DNA of 64,000 nt from Calothrix sp. 336/3 (GCF_000734895.2 NZ_CP011382.1:620001-684000), one strand, 5' to 3'. Shown: positions 9,548-18,729, counted from the stretch's first letter. The notes: a model not told the origin generated them from the sequence alone. Program-made: numbers and translations.

Positions 9548-9727
9548 ATGTTGACAGTGCAAAAAGTACGTTGTCCTAATTGTGGGAATGAAGGGGAAAG
9601 ATATTATATTGCTGATAGAAATTTAATGCGGACACAATGCCATCACTGTGATTATTTGTTAGTTAGTTGTATTCTTACAGGCAAAGTTTTAGAAGCTTAT
9701 GCTCCAGGAATTCCAGTGAAGAAATGA
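9548..9727 (+). CDS. Small zinc-ribbon protein (59 aa)
   Basis: A 59-codon ORF starting at ATG 9548 directly behind a purine-rich AGGAAG. It encodes VRCPNCGNEGERYYIA near residues 7-22 and a second knuckle TQCHHCDYLLVSC at about 33-45, so two CxxC pairs form a zinc ribbon. The tail reads GKVLEAYAPGIPVKK. The pattern matches a small family widespread in cyanobacteria that databases sometimes mislabel as replication restart PriA fragments. It is not a helicase and its function is unknown. Short length and a regular Cys spacing support a real gene. Confidence 0.8.
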   Translation: MLTVQKVRCPNCGNEGERYYIADRNLMRTQCHHCDYLLVSCILTGKVLEAYAPGIPVKK

Positions 9728-9781
9728 TTTTGAGTATGGGTAATAGGGAAGTTGCAATGGGATGAGGGAAAGAGAATTTTC

Positions 9782-9840
9782 CCATTACTCATCACTCATC
9801 ACTCATCACTCATTACTCATCACTCATTACTCATTACTCA
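9782..9840. repeat. STRR heptamer repeat (ACTCATC/ACTCATT)
   Basis: About eight consecutive 7-mers of the type CTCATCA or CTCATTA abut the 3' end of rlmN. This is a short tandemly repeated repetitive sequence, a known feature of filamentous cyanobacterial genomes. Related copies lie at 22045-22104, 27922-27952, 31874-31939 and 54358-54403. Confidence 0.9.
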
Positions 9841-10938
9841 TTACTTCTTACTTGCTCGCAATTGCCCACAAGCTGCATCTGCTGCTAAACCTCGTGAATA
9901 GCGCACAGTGACAGCGATATGATGTTGCTTGAGAATATTTGTAAAAGTTTGGATGCGATCGCCACTAGGACGTTGATAATCGACTTCTGAAATGGGATTG
10001 TAGGGAATCAAGTTCACATGAGTTTGGAAACCCCGCAAAAGTCCAGCTAATTCTGTAGCGTGTTCGGGTAAATCGTTTACACCTGCCAGTAAAACATACT
10101 CGAAAGTGATACGTCTACCTGTAATTTCCACAGCTTCTCGACATTCGGCAAGTAAATCTTCTATGGGGTAGGAATGAGCGCTAGGAATTAATTGCTCTCG
10201 TAGGGGTTGGTTGGGTGCATGGAGACTGACAGCAAGGGTAACTTGTAATTTTTCCTCGGCAAATTGGCGAATGCGATCGCGGATACCGACAGTCGAAAGG
10301 GTAAGATTACGTTGTCCGATACCAACATCTTGATTTAAAGATTTGATCGCACCTAGGACATGATTCATATTTAACAATGGTTCACCCATGCCCATAAAAA
10401 CAATATTACTTACCCGTTGCTGAAAGTCTGACTGAACTGTGAGAACTTGATCGATAATTTCATGACGTGCTAAATTCCGTTTAAAGCCACCCTTGCCAGT
10501 AGCGCAGAAATCACAAGCCATGGGACATCCCACCTGGGTAGAAACGCAGACGGTGAGACGTTCTAAGGATTCAGGATCGGGAAAACGGGGGTTGGTGTAA
10601 GTCGGAATTCCCACGGTTTCCACAATTTGCCCATCTGTTAGTTGTAAAAGATATTTGACTGTACCATCGGGAGCAACGGAGCGGTAATGTAGGGTAGAAC
10701 GCCCGATGGGGATATCTGCAATTTGCGATCGCCACTGTTTAGAAAATACAGAAATATCTGCTAGCGATCGCGCCCCTTGATGATAAATCCAATCATGGAG
10801 TTGCTTACCCCGATAAGCTGGTTGCCCTTGGGATTGTACCCACATTGTCAATTCTGCTAAACTGGCTCCGAGCAAGGGAGGAACGGGAATCGAGGCAATT
10901 TTTGTCTCAGAGTTAGCAACCAGGGATGGAGCAGACAT
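9841..10938 (-). CDS. rlmN: 23S rRNA/tRNA adenine-C2 methyltransferase RlmN
   Basis: A 365-residue radical-SAM enzyme that methylates C2 of A2503 in 23S rRNA and, in some bacteria, A37 of tRNAs. The CxxxCxxC cluster motif is C138-PMA-C142-DF-C145, followed by [11 protein letters not shown]. The conserved GMGEPLLN and LSTVG segments bind SAM. The C-terminal AADAACGQL carries the methyl-carrying Cys 357. The other conserved Cys of the dual-Cys mechanism should be in the FCATGKGG neighbourhood. Length is typical. The gene stands alone between an STRR and the tautomerase gene, both on the minus strand. Confidence 0.97.
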   Translation of the reverse strand: MSAPSLVANSETKIASIPVPPLLGASLAELTMWVQSQGQPAYRGKQLHDWIYHQGARSLADISVFSKQWRSQIADIPIGRSTLHYRSVAPDGTVKYLLQLTDGQIVETVGIPTYTNPRFPDPESLERLTVCVSTQVGCPMACDFCATGKGGFKRNLARHEIIDQVLTVQSDFQQRVSNIVFMGMGEPLLNMNHVLGAIKSLNQDVGIGQRNLTLSTVGIRDRIRQFAEEKLQVTLAVSLHAPNQPLREQLIPSAHSYPIEDLLAECREAVEITGRRITFEYVLLAGVNDLPEHATELAGLLRGFQTHVNLIPYNPISEVDYQRPSGDRIQTFTNILKQHHIAVTVRYSRGLAADAACGQLRASKK

Positions 10939-11056
10939 GATAGTTTATCGGCGATCGCAGGACATTCCTAACGGTAGCAGAAAACTCTTAAAAAATCAGG
11001 GATGGGGAAATTGAGTCACAAATCCTTAACTCTATCCTTGATTTTATCCACCATTC

Positions 11057-11410
11057 CTAACCAAAGGTTGTCCCATTCCACCCCCACATCGCACCTTTGG
11101 CATCAGCAAACTCAATATAAATTCGATTTTTCGCCACACCCAAAACTTGGTTAATTTGTTGACAAAAATCTTGACTCATGCTCTGAGTCTGTTCTGGTTT
11201 CATACTCCCTACGCTCTTAATTTCAATGTAACAAACGGGTTCCGTTGTGCCGCCAAAAGTCATGGGAATATCTGACTCAAACGCCGTCATCACATAGGAT
11301 TCCGGTTTGCCGGTATGCTTGGCTAACATCGAGGAAAGACTTTTCAGCATTGTCTCAATCTCGCCTTTTGCAGGTGCAGTCAGGGAAGTTTGAACTTTGA
11401 TGAGTGGCAT
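11057..11410 (-). CDS. MIF/phenylpyruvate tautomerase-like protein
   Basis: A 117-residue member of the tautomerase superfamily. The N-terminus is MPLIKVQTS, so removal of the initiator Met exposes the catalytic Pro that defines the family. The segments PESYVMTAFESDIPMTFGGTTEPVCYIEIKSVG and NRIYIEFADAKGAMWGWNGTTFG match macrophage migration inhibitory factor homologues. It would act as a trimer interconverting keto and enol forms of phenylpyruvate-like substrates; the physiological substrate in cyanobacteria is not known. It sits 118 nt upstream of rlmN on the same strand, with no functional link that I know of. Confidence 0.92.
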   Translation of the reverse strand: MPLIKVQTSLTAPAKGEIETMLKSLSSMLAKHTGKPESYVMTAFESDIPMTFGGTTEPVCYIEIKSVGSMKPEQTQSMSQDFCQQINQVLGVAKNRIYIEFADAKGAMWGWNGTTFG

Positions 11411-11488
11411 AGTCGATGAAATAATTGATTTTTAAACAACTGGTAGTGCATTTTATCGGACTTCCGATATTGTCACAATGCTTGGTGC

Positions 11489-11663
11489 ATGAATCAGAAA
11501 TCCAGCACCTTTCAACCATCCTCTGTATTTGAATTGTTAGCCCGCCCTGTGGGGGAAAGAGTTTGGTTCTCCCGCGTTACTCTGCTCATGTGCGACATAA
11601 GGTTCTAAGGGTACAGATGCTCCACCAAAACTTTTCCTTTCAGAGCCTAACCTTCTGATTCAT
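11489..11663. ncRNA. Candidate structured RNA, about 175 nt
   Basis: A less AT-rich island in an otherwise very AT-rich spacer. Its ends are a perfect 11-bp inverted repeat: ATGAATCAGAA at 11489-11499 and TTCTGATTCAT at 11653-11663. Further in, CATC..CTGTA (11517-11527) can pair with TACAGATG (11612-11619), and TTAG (11537-11540) with CTAA (11605-11608). The fold is therefore a long interrupted rod with a large apical domain. Size and rod shape recall 6S RNA, but I did not recognise its sequence, and either strand could be transcribed. A 6-bp dyad (TATCGG/CCGATA, 11454-11469) lies just outside. Confidence 0.35.
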
Positions 11664-12283
11664 ACAGAATTGGTACTACTCTTAGCATCTTCTATTACAC
11701 GTGTTAACAAAAGTTCATAGAATTATGCGATAAATAGGAATTGTGTACTTTTGTAAAGAAGTCAAGTATTAGTAATCTATCCTATTAGAAAGCATAGAGA
11801 AAAATTCAGTAATTAGTATAGAATAATGCTTTTATCTTAAAAACAATACATAGTTGATTTATTTTAATGAAAAGTTAGAGTGTATACAATTAGGCATAAA
11901 TAAAACATAAACTCGTATCATATATGTATATTTACTTATATTATTTCGTAACATAAATTTAAATATGTTTTATATAACAACAAAACAACTGGGATGTTGT
12001 AATAGTCACTAATGTAAAATCCATATCCTTGATTAATAACTATATATCTTTGTATCTTTAAAGCGTGATTCTCGCAGTTACTTTCTGAGTTGGAAATTAC
12101 ACCAAGATTTATCAAATTAATATCGAATCTTTATGAATACAACCTAATAGATATCTCCCTAGGTGCATAAAGTTTTGTTAAGATGTTCGTGTTGGTAGTT
12201 CTTCCACGAAATTCGACAATCAAAGTGTGAATCACTCACTAGAGTAAAAACTACTAACACCATTGAGTTCAAAAGAGCAAGCT
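11664..12283. other. AT-rich spacer and leader of small membrane protein
   Basis: Very AT-rich with no ORF of note. It includes the palindrome ACACGTGT near 11698-11705. Just before the next gene is a long-range inverted repeat: GTGTTGGTAGTT (12189-12200) against AACTACTAACAC (12249-12260). That is a 12-bp RNA stem with one G-U pair, ending about 23 nt before the ATG at 12284. The last element may be a regulated or stabilising 5' leader. Confidence 0.5.
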
Positions 12284-12445
12284 ATGACCACCTACATTCT
12301 TTTCGACGATGCCTTACGGATGCTTGTTAATGCCTTTTTATTATCCGTAGGTATATTAATTGCGGTTTCCGGTTTTGGGTTAGCAGTTGTAGAAATCGTA
12401 GAAAAAGCAGAAGTCAGAGAACCTGCTCCCAAGCGATTCCCTTAG
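12284..12445 (+). CDS. Small single-pass membrane protein (53 aa)
   Basis: Started at ATG 12284 it encodes 53 residues; a TTG at 12263 would add seven residues. A single hydrophobic helix (about residues 11-38, AFLLSVGILIAVSGFGLAV) is preceded by a short acidic N-terminus and followed by a charged tail ending EPAPKRFP. I do not recognise the family. The size and topology resemble small subunits of photosynthetic or respiratory membrane complexes, but no specific match can be claimed. The strong inverted repeat in the leader suggests a defined transcription unit. Confidence 0.6.
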   Translation: MTTYILFDDALRMLVNAFLLSVGILIAVSGFGLAVVEIVEKAEVREPAPKRFP

Positions 12446-12607
12446 ACCGAAGCAAAAAAAATTACTAAATATCGAAAACCATTGATTCCCTGTGTTCACT
12501 TGTCAGTAAAGCTGGGCACACTATACTTAGAAGCATGATTTGGTCGCAATATTTACCTCGATACTACGTAGACAGGGGTAAGAGCGCTACCGATGAAGTG
12601 CCAACAC

Positions 12608-12613
12608 AGGAGG
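12608..12613 (+). promoter_or_regulatory. Shine-Dalgarno AGGAGG fixing TerB-like start
   Basis: A full AGGAGG lies 8 nt before the ATG at 12622. It decides for that start over the upstream in-frame ATG at 12535, which would add 29 residues not typical of the family. Confidence 0.8.
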
Positions 12614-12621
12614 AAATAACA

Positions 12622-13068
12622 ATGGGTTTATTCGATCAAATGCTTGGCGCACAAAGTTCAGTTCAAGAAACGTTAAGTCCTACGGAAGCTTTTGCAGCTA
12701 TTACCTTAGCGGCGATCGCCTCGGATGGGTACCTTTCTGAAGAAGAAGGAAGAGTTATCTCATCAACACTGTCACGGATGAGACTATTTAAAAGTTACTC
12801 AAATGACGTGATGGTGCGAATGTTTGACAAACTGTTGGGAATACTGCGACGGGAAGGGATTAATACCTTATTTCGGGTAGCGAAAGCATCCTTACCCCAC
12901 GATTTACGGGAAGCTGCTTTTGCGGTAGCGACTGATTTAGTATTAGCTGACGGTATTGTTGCCCAAGAGGAACAGGATTTTTTAAACGATTTATGCCTAG
13001 ATTTGGGTATCGATAGTAATGTTGCCACCCAAATTGTGGAAGTCATGTTGATAAAAAACCGGGGATAA
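12622..13068 (+). CDS. TerB-like (tellurite resistance family) protein
   Basis: A 148-residue all-helical soluble protein. The core ETLSPTEAFAAITLAAIASDGYLSEEEGRVI and the second half AFAVATDLVLADGIVAQEEQDFLNDLC show the repeated acidic 'D-G-x-(x)-E-E' turns of TerB/DjlA-N domains, which are proposed to bind metal. In cyanobacteria stand-alone TerB proteins are of unknown role; the tellurite label reflects the founder family only. The start is set by an AGGAGG 8 nt upstream. A convergent ABC exporter follows after a 266-nt spacer containing a stem-loop. Confidence 0.85.
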   Translation: MGLFDQMLGAQSSVQETLSPTEAFAAITLAAIASDGYLSEEEGRVISSTLSRMRLFKSYSNDVMVRMFDKLLGILRREGINTLFRVAKASLPHDLREAAFAVATDLVLADGIVAQEEQDFLNDLCLDLGIDSNVATQIVEVMLIKNRG

Positions 13069-13280
13069 TCTCTGCTCCTAGATAAAAGCCACTTTTGACA
13101 TCAATTTTAAAGCGTGGATGGCAGGGATAGACGGATTGATTTAAGGATAGTTCTTCTATATACTGCTGAATCTTTGGAAATTAAGAGAATATTTGCCATC
13201 AAAACTTAATTATCGTCAAGCTACCATGGTGACATCTATCAAGTTTTGAGCAAGTTGAGATACATAATATATATGGGTGG

Positions 13281-13309
13281 TGCCAAAGGGGTGAAATACT
13301 TCTTTGGCA
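13281..13309. terminator. Stem-loop between convergent genes
   Basis: TGCCAAAG and CTTTGGCA form a perfect 8-bp stem with a 13-nt loop in the spacer between the TerB-like gene (plus) and the ABC exporter (minus). There is no U-run on either strand, so terminator function is tentative. Confidence 0.4.
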
Positions 13310-13334
13310 TTACTTATAGCATCATGTGGCGGGG

Positions 13335-14978
13335 TTAGGATTTCCCTGGATTTCTCCGATCATATTCAATTTGCCCATAGTCTAACTTGATTATCCTATC
13401 GGCAATATGGAAATAATGGTCATCATGACTAATCACGAAGACGGTTTTCCCCCGTGCCTTGAGATTTGCTAAGATTTGTTGGTAGAATATTTCTCGAAAC
13501 ATGGGGTCTTGGTCGGAAGCCCATTCATCAAAGAGATAGATAGGACGATTTTCTAGGTAGGCAGTGAGTAATGCTAAACGTTTTCTTTGTCCTTGGGATA
13601 GGGCTGTAGTGGATAATTTACCGTCACTTACTTTGACTTTCTTATCTAAGTTTAGTTGGTGTAAATAGTTTTTTGCCTCTGTATCTAAATCTGTGTTGGT
13701 AAATCCCAGAAGCTTGTCAAAGAGGAAGTAATCACTGAAGACGACAGAAAAGTGTTGCCGATACCATTCACGATTCTTATCATCAATGGGAGTATTATCT
13801 AATAAAATTTCTCCCTGTTCCGGAATATACAAACCTGTAATGATTTTTGCCAGGGTTGATTTACCACTACCGTTACCACCAATCAGAAAAATAATTTCTC
13901 CCCCATGGAAAGTTAAATCTAAAGCTCCTAGTACAAAGTTACTATCTTCTGTTTCTGTGGGATAGTTGTGGGTGACTTGTCTAAGCTCCAGGGTTTGCCA
14001 AGTTTGATTTATCGGAGAGAGGGGTGTTAAGTTGTTTTCCTGTTGAGCTGCGATCGCTAACCCTAGGGTTCTGATTTTATTTAATGCGACATCAGCTCTG
14101 GCGATCGCCTGAATACGCTCCAAAATTGTCTGCAATGGTAGCATCATATAAATAATCGTCAAAATATATGATGAGAGCAGGGATGGTGAGATATTCAACA
14201 AGCTAGGAAAAAGAAAGAGAAATAAGCCAATAAATGTAAACAGTAATAAATTCCCCCACCCCATGGCGATCGCGTAGGTGAGTAAGGCAGAAATATTATA
14301 ATCACGAGACTTTCCGGCAGTTTGTTGTAATTCTTCTGAGAAAAACTGTTGCCGACGAGCAGAGTTTAATTTTAATTCTTTAACGCCATCGGTAATTGCC
14401 CGAAAATCTTTAAATAAGTTATCCTGCTCTTCTCTAGCTAATAAAAAATAGTGATTACCTCTCTTAATTTGTAGCTGCACAGTCAGAATTGATAGGAGCA
14501 AAAAGCCTGCGGTAAAGGCAAAAACAGGTGTAGATAACCATGCTAAATAAATCAAACAACCAATAATAATCGATGTGTCAATGCAAATAAATGGAATGGC
14601 AAAAATCGTATTTGATAAGGTTGTAACATCATCGGTAAGAGTTGCTAATAAACGATTGGCTCCCAATTCTTCTAAATGACGTAGGGGTGTAGATAAAATT
14701 TCCTGACTAAAGCGCAATCGTAAACGGTATACAGCACCTTGAGATAAATTAATTAAGAGAATCTGGGAAGTGATTCCACTCACAACAACCACCAAAACCA
14801 GAAAAGCAAACTGCCACAGTAAATCATCTGCAAATTTTCCTGATGCGAACCCCTGACTAATACTCTGGTTAACTAAAGAAATGAGTCTTGCTGTCGTACT
14901 ACCGCTAATCAAACCAGTGATCACAGCAATAATCACTTGCACAAAAGAAGCTTGGAGAAGAAATAATATGAGATTCAT
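13335..14978 (-). CDS. Cyclic-peptide-type ABC exporter (fused TMD-NBD)
   Basis: A 547-residue half-transporter. Five to six membrane helices occupy residues 1-285, with the NBD at 330-540. Walker A is GGNGSGKST (367-375), the signature is LSQGQRKRL, and Walker B is IYLFDEWASDQDP, followed by VISHDD with the switch His. The unusual Walker B continuation (EWASDQDP) and the architecture match the SyrD/PvdE-like cyclic peptide exporter family, used for nonribosomal or ribosomal peptides such as microviridins. No peptide synthetase or modifying enzyme is adjacent. A 34-codon hydrophobic ORF lies 135 nt upstream on the same strand, separated by a terminator. The substrate is unknown. Confidence 0.92.
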   Translation of the reverse strand: MNLILFLLQASFVQVIIAVITGLISGSTTARLISLVNQSISQGFASGKFADDLLWQFAFLVLVVVVSGITSQILLINLSQGAVYRLRLRFSQEILSTPLRHLEELGANRLLATLTDDVTTLSNTIFAIPFICIDTSIIIGCLIYLAWLSTPVFAFTAGFLLLSILTVQLQIKRGNHYFLLAREEQDNLFKDFRAITDGVKELKLNSARRQQFFSEELQQTAGKSRDYNISALLTYAIAMGWGNLLLFTFIGLFLFLFPSLLNISPSLLSSYILTIIYMMLPLQTILERIQAIARADVALNKIRTLGLAIAAQQENNLTPLSPINQTWQTLELRQVTHNYPTETEDSNFVLGALDLTFHGGEIIFLIGGNGSGKSTLAKIITGLYIPEQGEILLDNTPIDDKNREWYRQHFSVVFSDYFLFDKLLGFTNTDLDTEAKNYLHQLNLDKKVKVSDGKLSTTALSQGQRKRLALLTAYLENRPIYLFDEWASDQDPMFREIFYQQILANLKARGKTVFVISHDDHYFHIADRIIKLDYGQIEYDRRNPGKS

Positions 14979-15044
14979 CAGATTTGGGGAAAATTAACGC
15001 AAATATGAGAAATATACTTAGTATCAATAATATCGCCTGTACAA

Positions 15045-15074
15045 CAAAAAAATCCCTCTCGTGGCTGGGAGGGG
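15045..15074 (-). terminator. Intrinsic terminator after 34-aa ORF
   Basis: Read on the minus strand, CCCTC and GAGGG form a GC-rich stem around a 10-nt loop, followed at once by A then T7. It lies 40 nt after the stop of the small ORF and 67 nt before the ABC exporter start, so transcription of the exporter depends on read-through or its own promoter. Confidence 0.75.
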
Positions 15075-15113
15075 AAAGGTAAAATTATTTTGCTAAATTC
15101 TCAGGAATGAACC

Positions 15114-15218
15114 TTAAAACATATTCATGATGACAATGATAGTTGCACTGGTTATCAAAACCATAACTCCCATAAGTATAGATATACCGATATTGTTGGG
15201 ATTTGTAGTGTCTTTCAT
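15114..15218 (-). CDS. 34-residue hydrophobic peptide upstream of exporter
   Basis: An ATG at 15218 opens 34 codons. The product has a polar N-terminus (MKDTTNPNN) and one strongly hydrophobic segment (about residues 10-34) ending NMF. Just upstream is a hairpin (TAACCT/AGGTTA, 15226-15241) that could mask initiation. An intrinsic terminator follows the stop. A compact unit of leader hairpin, tiny ORF and terminator directly in front of a peptide exporter suggests either a small membrane protein or an exported peptide precursor. No Gly-Gly leader, Cys/Ser/Thr-rich core or known motif is present, so the role is open. Confidence 0.45.
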   Translation of the reverse strand: MKDTTNPNNIGISILMGVMVLITSATIIVIMNMF

Positions 15219-15738
15219 ATTTGGCTAACCTTTTGAGGTTAAGGATTTCTTAACAGTATCAAGATAGGGTTATTTTTTAATTAAAAAACCACAAAGCTTA
15301 ATCTTAGTTTATATTCCTTATTATTTGTAGAAGTGATTACACTTATGAGCCTTGTTTAAGGGTGTGATGATTCGTTGCTCAACGCCTTACAGCATCAAAG
15401 GTTTAAACACATCACAGGCTGAAAGTCTTAGCTAGTAAACGCTCTGAACCAAGTTTACAAGCACCTCCACAAAAAACAACGCGACATTAACTACTGATTA
15501 GGGTATCCCAGCTTGTTGAAAAATATCTTGAGGTGTAAACGTGATTCCTTTTTTATCACAGATACCCAAACAGTGTTCGGTTTATCCAAAAATTTGGCGC
15601 ACCACTTCTCAAAACAAGGGAGCATAGATGAGAAATTTGCTTCCTTCATTGCCAACAAAAGATTAATTCAAGTATAAGCACTGGCAGTTAAGTATTTTAG
15701 CTGATTTCACGGAATATTTTTCGTAAAGTCCAGATAAT
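15219..15738. other. Spacer with ORF remnants
   Basis: This 520-nt spacer is AT-rich near 15240-15340, probably promoter DNA for the small ORF. Beyond that it contains a degenerate-looking minus-strand reading frame (15491-15649). No intact gene is seen. Confidence 0.5.
15491..15649 (-). pseudogene. Possible gene remnant with frameshift
   Basis: A 52-codon frame starting MKEANFSSMLPCFEKWCAKF runs to a stop at 15491. Its end looks less protein-like than the overlapping frame, which reads ICDKKGITFTPQDIFQQAG and stops at 15498. A short indel just before the A6 run would join the two into one sensible sequence, so this may be a frameshifted fragment of an unknown protein. I recognise no family, and it may not be a gene at all. 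Confidence 0.25.
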
Positions 15739-17007
15739 CTACTCTCTTCCCCGCTCTCTTTCCAAGTCAGCAATAACTTTTTCCATATACCATGATTCTG
15801 GCATTCCGGGATAATTATATTTAGCTTGCTCAATTAATCTGGCTGCAATTTCCCAATAACCTCCTACCATTCTTTGTAACCGTTGGCGTAATAAATTTTG
15901 TTGCGATTTTTTAACTTCTGGGGCAAGGGATTGAATTTTATTTAAACTGCTTAAAACTTGTTGATAGTTACCCCAATCTTCCTTTTCACAGTAAATACTG
16001 GCAGCTTTTTGATAGTCGCTAATTGCTGCTTGCATTTCTTCCAAACAAGTGTGAGTCAAAGCGCGATTGTAGTACGCTGAGGCATCATCAGGGTTAATTT
16101 GTAGAGCTTGGCTGTAATCTTGAATTGCTCCTAAATAATTGCCGATGGCGTGGTATGCTTGCCCACGGGCAGTGTAAATTAAGGTATCCTGGGGTTGAAG
16201 TTGGATAGCTTGATTAAAATCTGCGATCGCCCCTTGATGATCTCCCAGAGCTAATCTGGCTCGACCTCGGTTACGATAGACAATGACATCAGTAAAATTC
16301 AATCTCAGTGCTTGGTTAAAGTCGGCGATCGCCTGTTGATATTTTCCCTGTTTACAATACACCACACCTCGACAGCAGAGAGCTTGAGCATCCTGGGAAT
16401 CGATACCTAAAGCCCAGTTTAAATCTTCTAGGGCTTGGTGAGTATCCCCGTTTTCCGCTTTGTCGAGTAATTGGGTGAAATATTCCTGGGGAGAAATTAG
16501 AGGTTTGGTAGGAGTTGGGGAAACAGTAGTTACCGGGGATGGGGATTGCAACTGTTTAATACTTGCTAAACAACTTTGACAACCCTCCTTATCCTTTTGC
16601 TGTAAATACAATTCTGCTGCTTGTTTGAAGTTGGCGATCGCCTCTTGCAGACTTCCCAATTTCCGCTTGACTATCCCCCGTAATTGATGGGCAGGAGCAT
16701 AATTATAATTTATCCTAATTGCCGCCTCCGCATCAGCCAAGGTTCCGGGCAAATTTTTTAAAGCCAGTTTTGCCAGCCCTCGACTGTAGTATGCTTCTAA
16801 AAACTGCGGATTCAACTTTAACGCCTCGTTATAATCACCAATCGCTCGCAAATTGTCACCAGAATTATAGTATGCTAGACCTCGGCGCAGATACCCTTCG
16901 GGAAAGTTAGGAACCTCTGTAATGGCTTGGGTAAAGTGGGCGATCGCCTCAGCAAAATTTTGTTGCTTGGCTAACTCTAATCCTTTATTGTAAGATTCGT
17001 GATTCAT
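15739..17007 (-). CDS. TPR-repeat protein
   Basis: A 422-residue soluble protein made largely of tetratricopeptide repeats. The first block (residues about 1-145) has four units, for example FAEAIAHFTQAITEVPNFPEGYLRRGLAYYNSGD. A Pro/Thr/Ser linker follows at about 155-180, and a second block of about five units (185-345) has typical PDDASAYYNRALTH-like patterns. The C-terminal 75 residues are helical and non-TPR. There is no signal peptide. TPR proteins act as scaffolds; no partner is suggested by the neighbours, which are the peptide exporter locus and sfsA. Confidence 0.9.
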   Translation of the reverse strand: MNHESYNKGLELAKQQNFAEAIAHFTQAITEVPNFPEGYLRRGLAYYNSGDNLRAIGDYNEALKLNPQFLEAYYSRGLAKLALKNLPGTLADAEAAIRINYNYAPAHQLRGIVKRKLGSLQEAIANFKQAAELYLQQKDKEGCQSCLASIKQLQSPSPVTTVSPTPTKPLISPQEYFTQLLDKAENGDTHQALEDLNWALGIDSQDAQALCCRGVVYCKQGKYQQAIADFNQALRLNFTDVIVYRNRGRARLALGDHQGAIADFNQAIQLQPQDTLIYTARGQAYHAIGNYLGAIQDYSQALQINPDDASAYYNRALTHTCLEEMQAAISDYQKAASIYCEKEDWGNYQQVLSSLNKIQSLAPEVKKSQQNLLRQRLQRMVGGYWEIAARLIEQAKYNYPGMPESWYMEKVIADLERERGRE

Positions 17008-17180
17008 TTTGACGATAACAAGGATAATAATAGATTTTTCTTCTTTATACTTTATACTTCAGTTTTCTGGTGGGTAATTTCTGATTACTCCCCCATTTAT
17101 CGATTTTTCAAAACCCAAAAAACTATCCAATTCCCTTCCAAATGTTAGCCATCAATCCAATCAAACCACAACATTAATCC

Positions 17181-17912
17181 ATGGATAACTATATTTATCA
17201 TTACCCTACTCTCTATCCCGGAACTTTGATTCGCCGTTATAAACGTTTCTTTGCTGAGGTAGAATTAGAATCAGGTGAAATCGTGACTGCCCATTGTCCA
17301 AACACTGGACCAATGACTGGTGTCTACATTCCCGGAAATCCAGTTATGCTATCTTTGAGCGACAATCCCAATCGCAAATTACCCTACACCTGGGAATTAA
17401 TTCAACTCACAGACAATCAACCCACCTGGGTAGGAGTCAATACTGCACTCCCCAATAAAATTATTAAATTAGCCCTAGAAAAATATTTATTCCCAGAATT
17501 AGGAACCTATACAAATATTCGCCCAGAAGTTGTATATGGAGCAGATAAAAAAAGCCGCATAGATTTTCTTATTTCTAACACAGACAGCCAAAAATCTATA
17601 TACCTAGAAGTAAAAAACACTACCTGGACTGATAAAAACTTAGCCTTATTTCCCGATACAGAAACTACACGAGGGCAAAAACATTTACGGGAACTTATGG
17701 CATTATTACCCAAATTTCGCGCCGTCATGCTATACTTTATCAACCGAGAAGATTGCACAGAATTTGCTCCCGGAGATAGGGCAGACCCTAAGTATGGAGC
17801 ACTCCTCAGACAAGCATATCAATTAGGTTTAGAAGTATTACCCTGCCGATTCGCAATTTCTCCAAAAGGTATCCGTTATTTAGGTTTGGCAACCCTAAAA
17901 CTTGGCGAATAA
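17181..17912 (+). CDS. sfsA: DNA/RNA nuclease SfsA
   Basis: A 243-residue SfsA family protein. Family signatures are GTLIRRYKRFFAEVEL, TAHCPNTGPMTG and WVGVNTALPNKI. The nuclease-like core includes SRIDFLI and IYLEVKNTTW, a PD-(D/E)xK arrangement of Asp, Glu and Lys. The C-terminal GDRADPKYGALLRQAYQLGLEVL completes the match. SfsA was first noted as a sugar fermentation stimulation protein and later described as a nuclease. Full length, ATG start, transcribed alone from the spacer after the divergent TPR gene. Confidence 0.95.
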   Translation: MDNYIYHYPTLYPGTLIRRYKRFFAEVELESGEIVTAHCPNTGPMTGVYIPGNPVMLSLSDNPNRKLPYTWELIQLTDNQPTWVGVNTALPNKIIKLALEKYLFPELGTYTNIRPEVVYGADKKSRIDFLISNTDSQKSIYLEVKNTTWTDKNLALFPDTETTRGQKHLRELMALLPKFRAVMLYFINREDCTEFAPGDRADPKYGALLRQAYQLGLEVLPCRFAISPKGIRYLGLATLKLGE

Positions 17913-18729
17913 ACTTCACTTCTTCAACCTAACATAAGCAGTCATCTTAACTTTCATCATCAACCCAAATGAATATTTCACTATTTGCAATTCCTCTTAT
18001 TTCCATTAGCTTAACTAATGGTTTTAATTGCCATTGTTTTCATAAATACGAGAAAATATAGATTAAAATCCTCTACCCTAAGGTAGATTTTTAGACAACC
18101 CATTAAATAAAATTTGACTATTTAAAACTATGGATTTGATATTTTGAGACTTTAGATAGACAAAAATTCTTCGGTGAAAGCTATATATTCTAAGGTGTCA
18201 AGCTAATTACTAGCTCAAATGAACAATTAAGGGTATAATAGGGGGGAGAAATAAAATACCTTGAAGTTGACCTTTATATTCGGGAAAAAGTGATTGACAT
18301 AATCAACAACCTATTGCCCAATAGAAAACCAAATTCATTTATGCCCCATTTTAAATAGCAAAAATAACTGAATCTCAATTGAGGTGATATCTCTGTTTGC
18401 ATATATCACTCACAGCTAAAACTCAAACGTAATTAGCTCGCTTTGCTGCGGATTTAGAGAAAAATTATGACATTTTACCTACCATTATCTCAAGAGATAA
18501 TTACTCAAAATGCAGATTTATCTCTAAAATTCCCATCAAACAACAGACTTCTTCCAGAAATAAAACAATAGGGATAGCATGAAAGATTCTTTGACAACCA
18601 TTCATCTTTCTCCCTTGATTCCTTATTGCAAACCTTATCGCTGTAATAAGTCTGATATCCCTAAGCAGCTTTCATCTATGCATCACAGGATATAGCTGCA
18701 TTTAGATAATTTTTTAGGAGTTCAATAAA
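17913..18729. other. Long AT-rich spacer before glycosyltransferase
   Basis: These 817 nt hold no credible gene. Seen are a TATAAT word at 18234-18239, without a clear -35, and a 7-bp hairpin (GTGATAT/ATATCAC, 18384-18409). An AGGAG Shine-Dalgarno sits just before the next start (about 18716-18720). The length suggests an extended regulatory region or an unannotated small RNA. Confidence 0.5.

Noticed and set aside
9782..9840. Possible CRISPR array (regular short repeats)
   Set aside because: The units are contiguous 7-mers with no spacers; this is an STRR.
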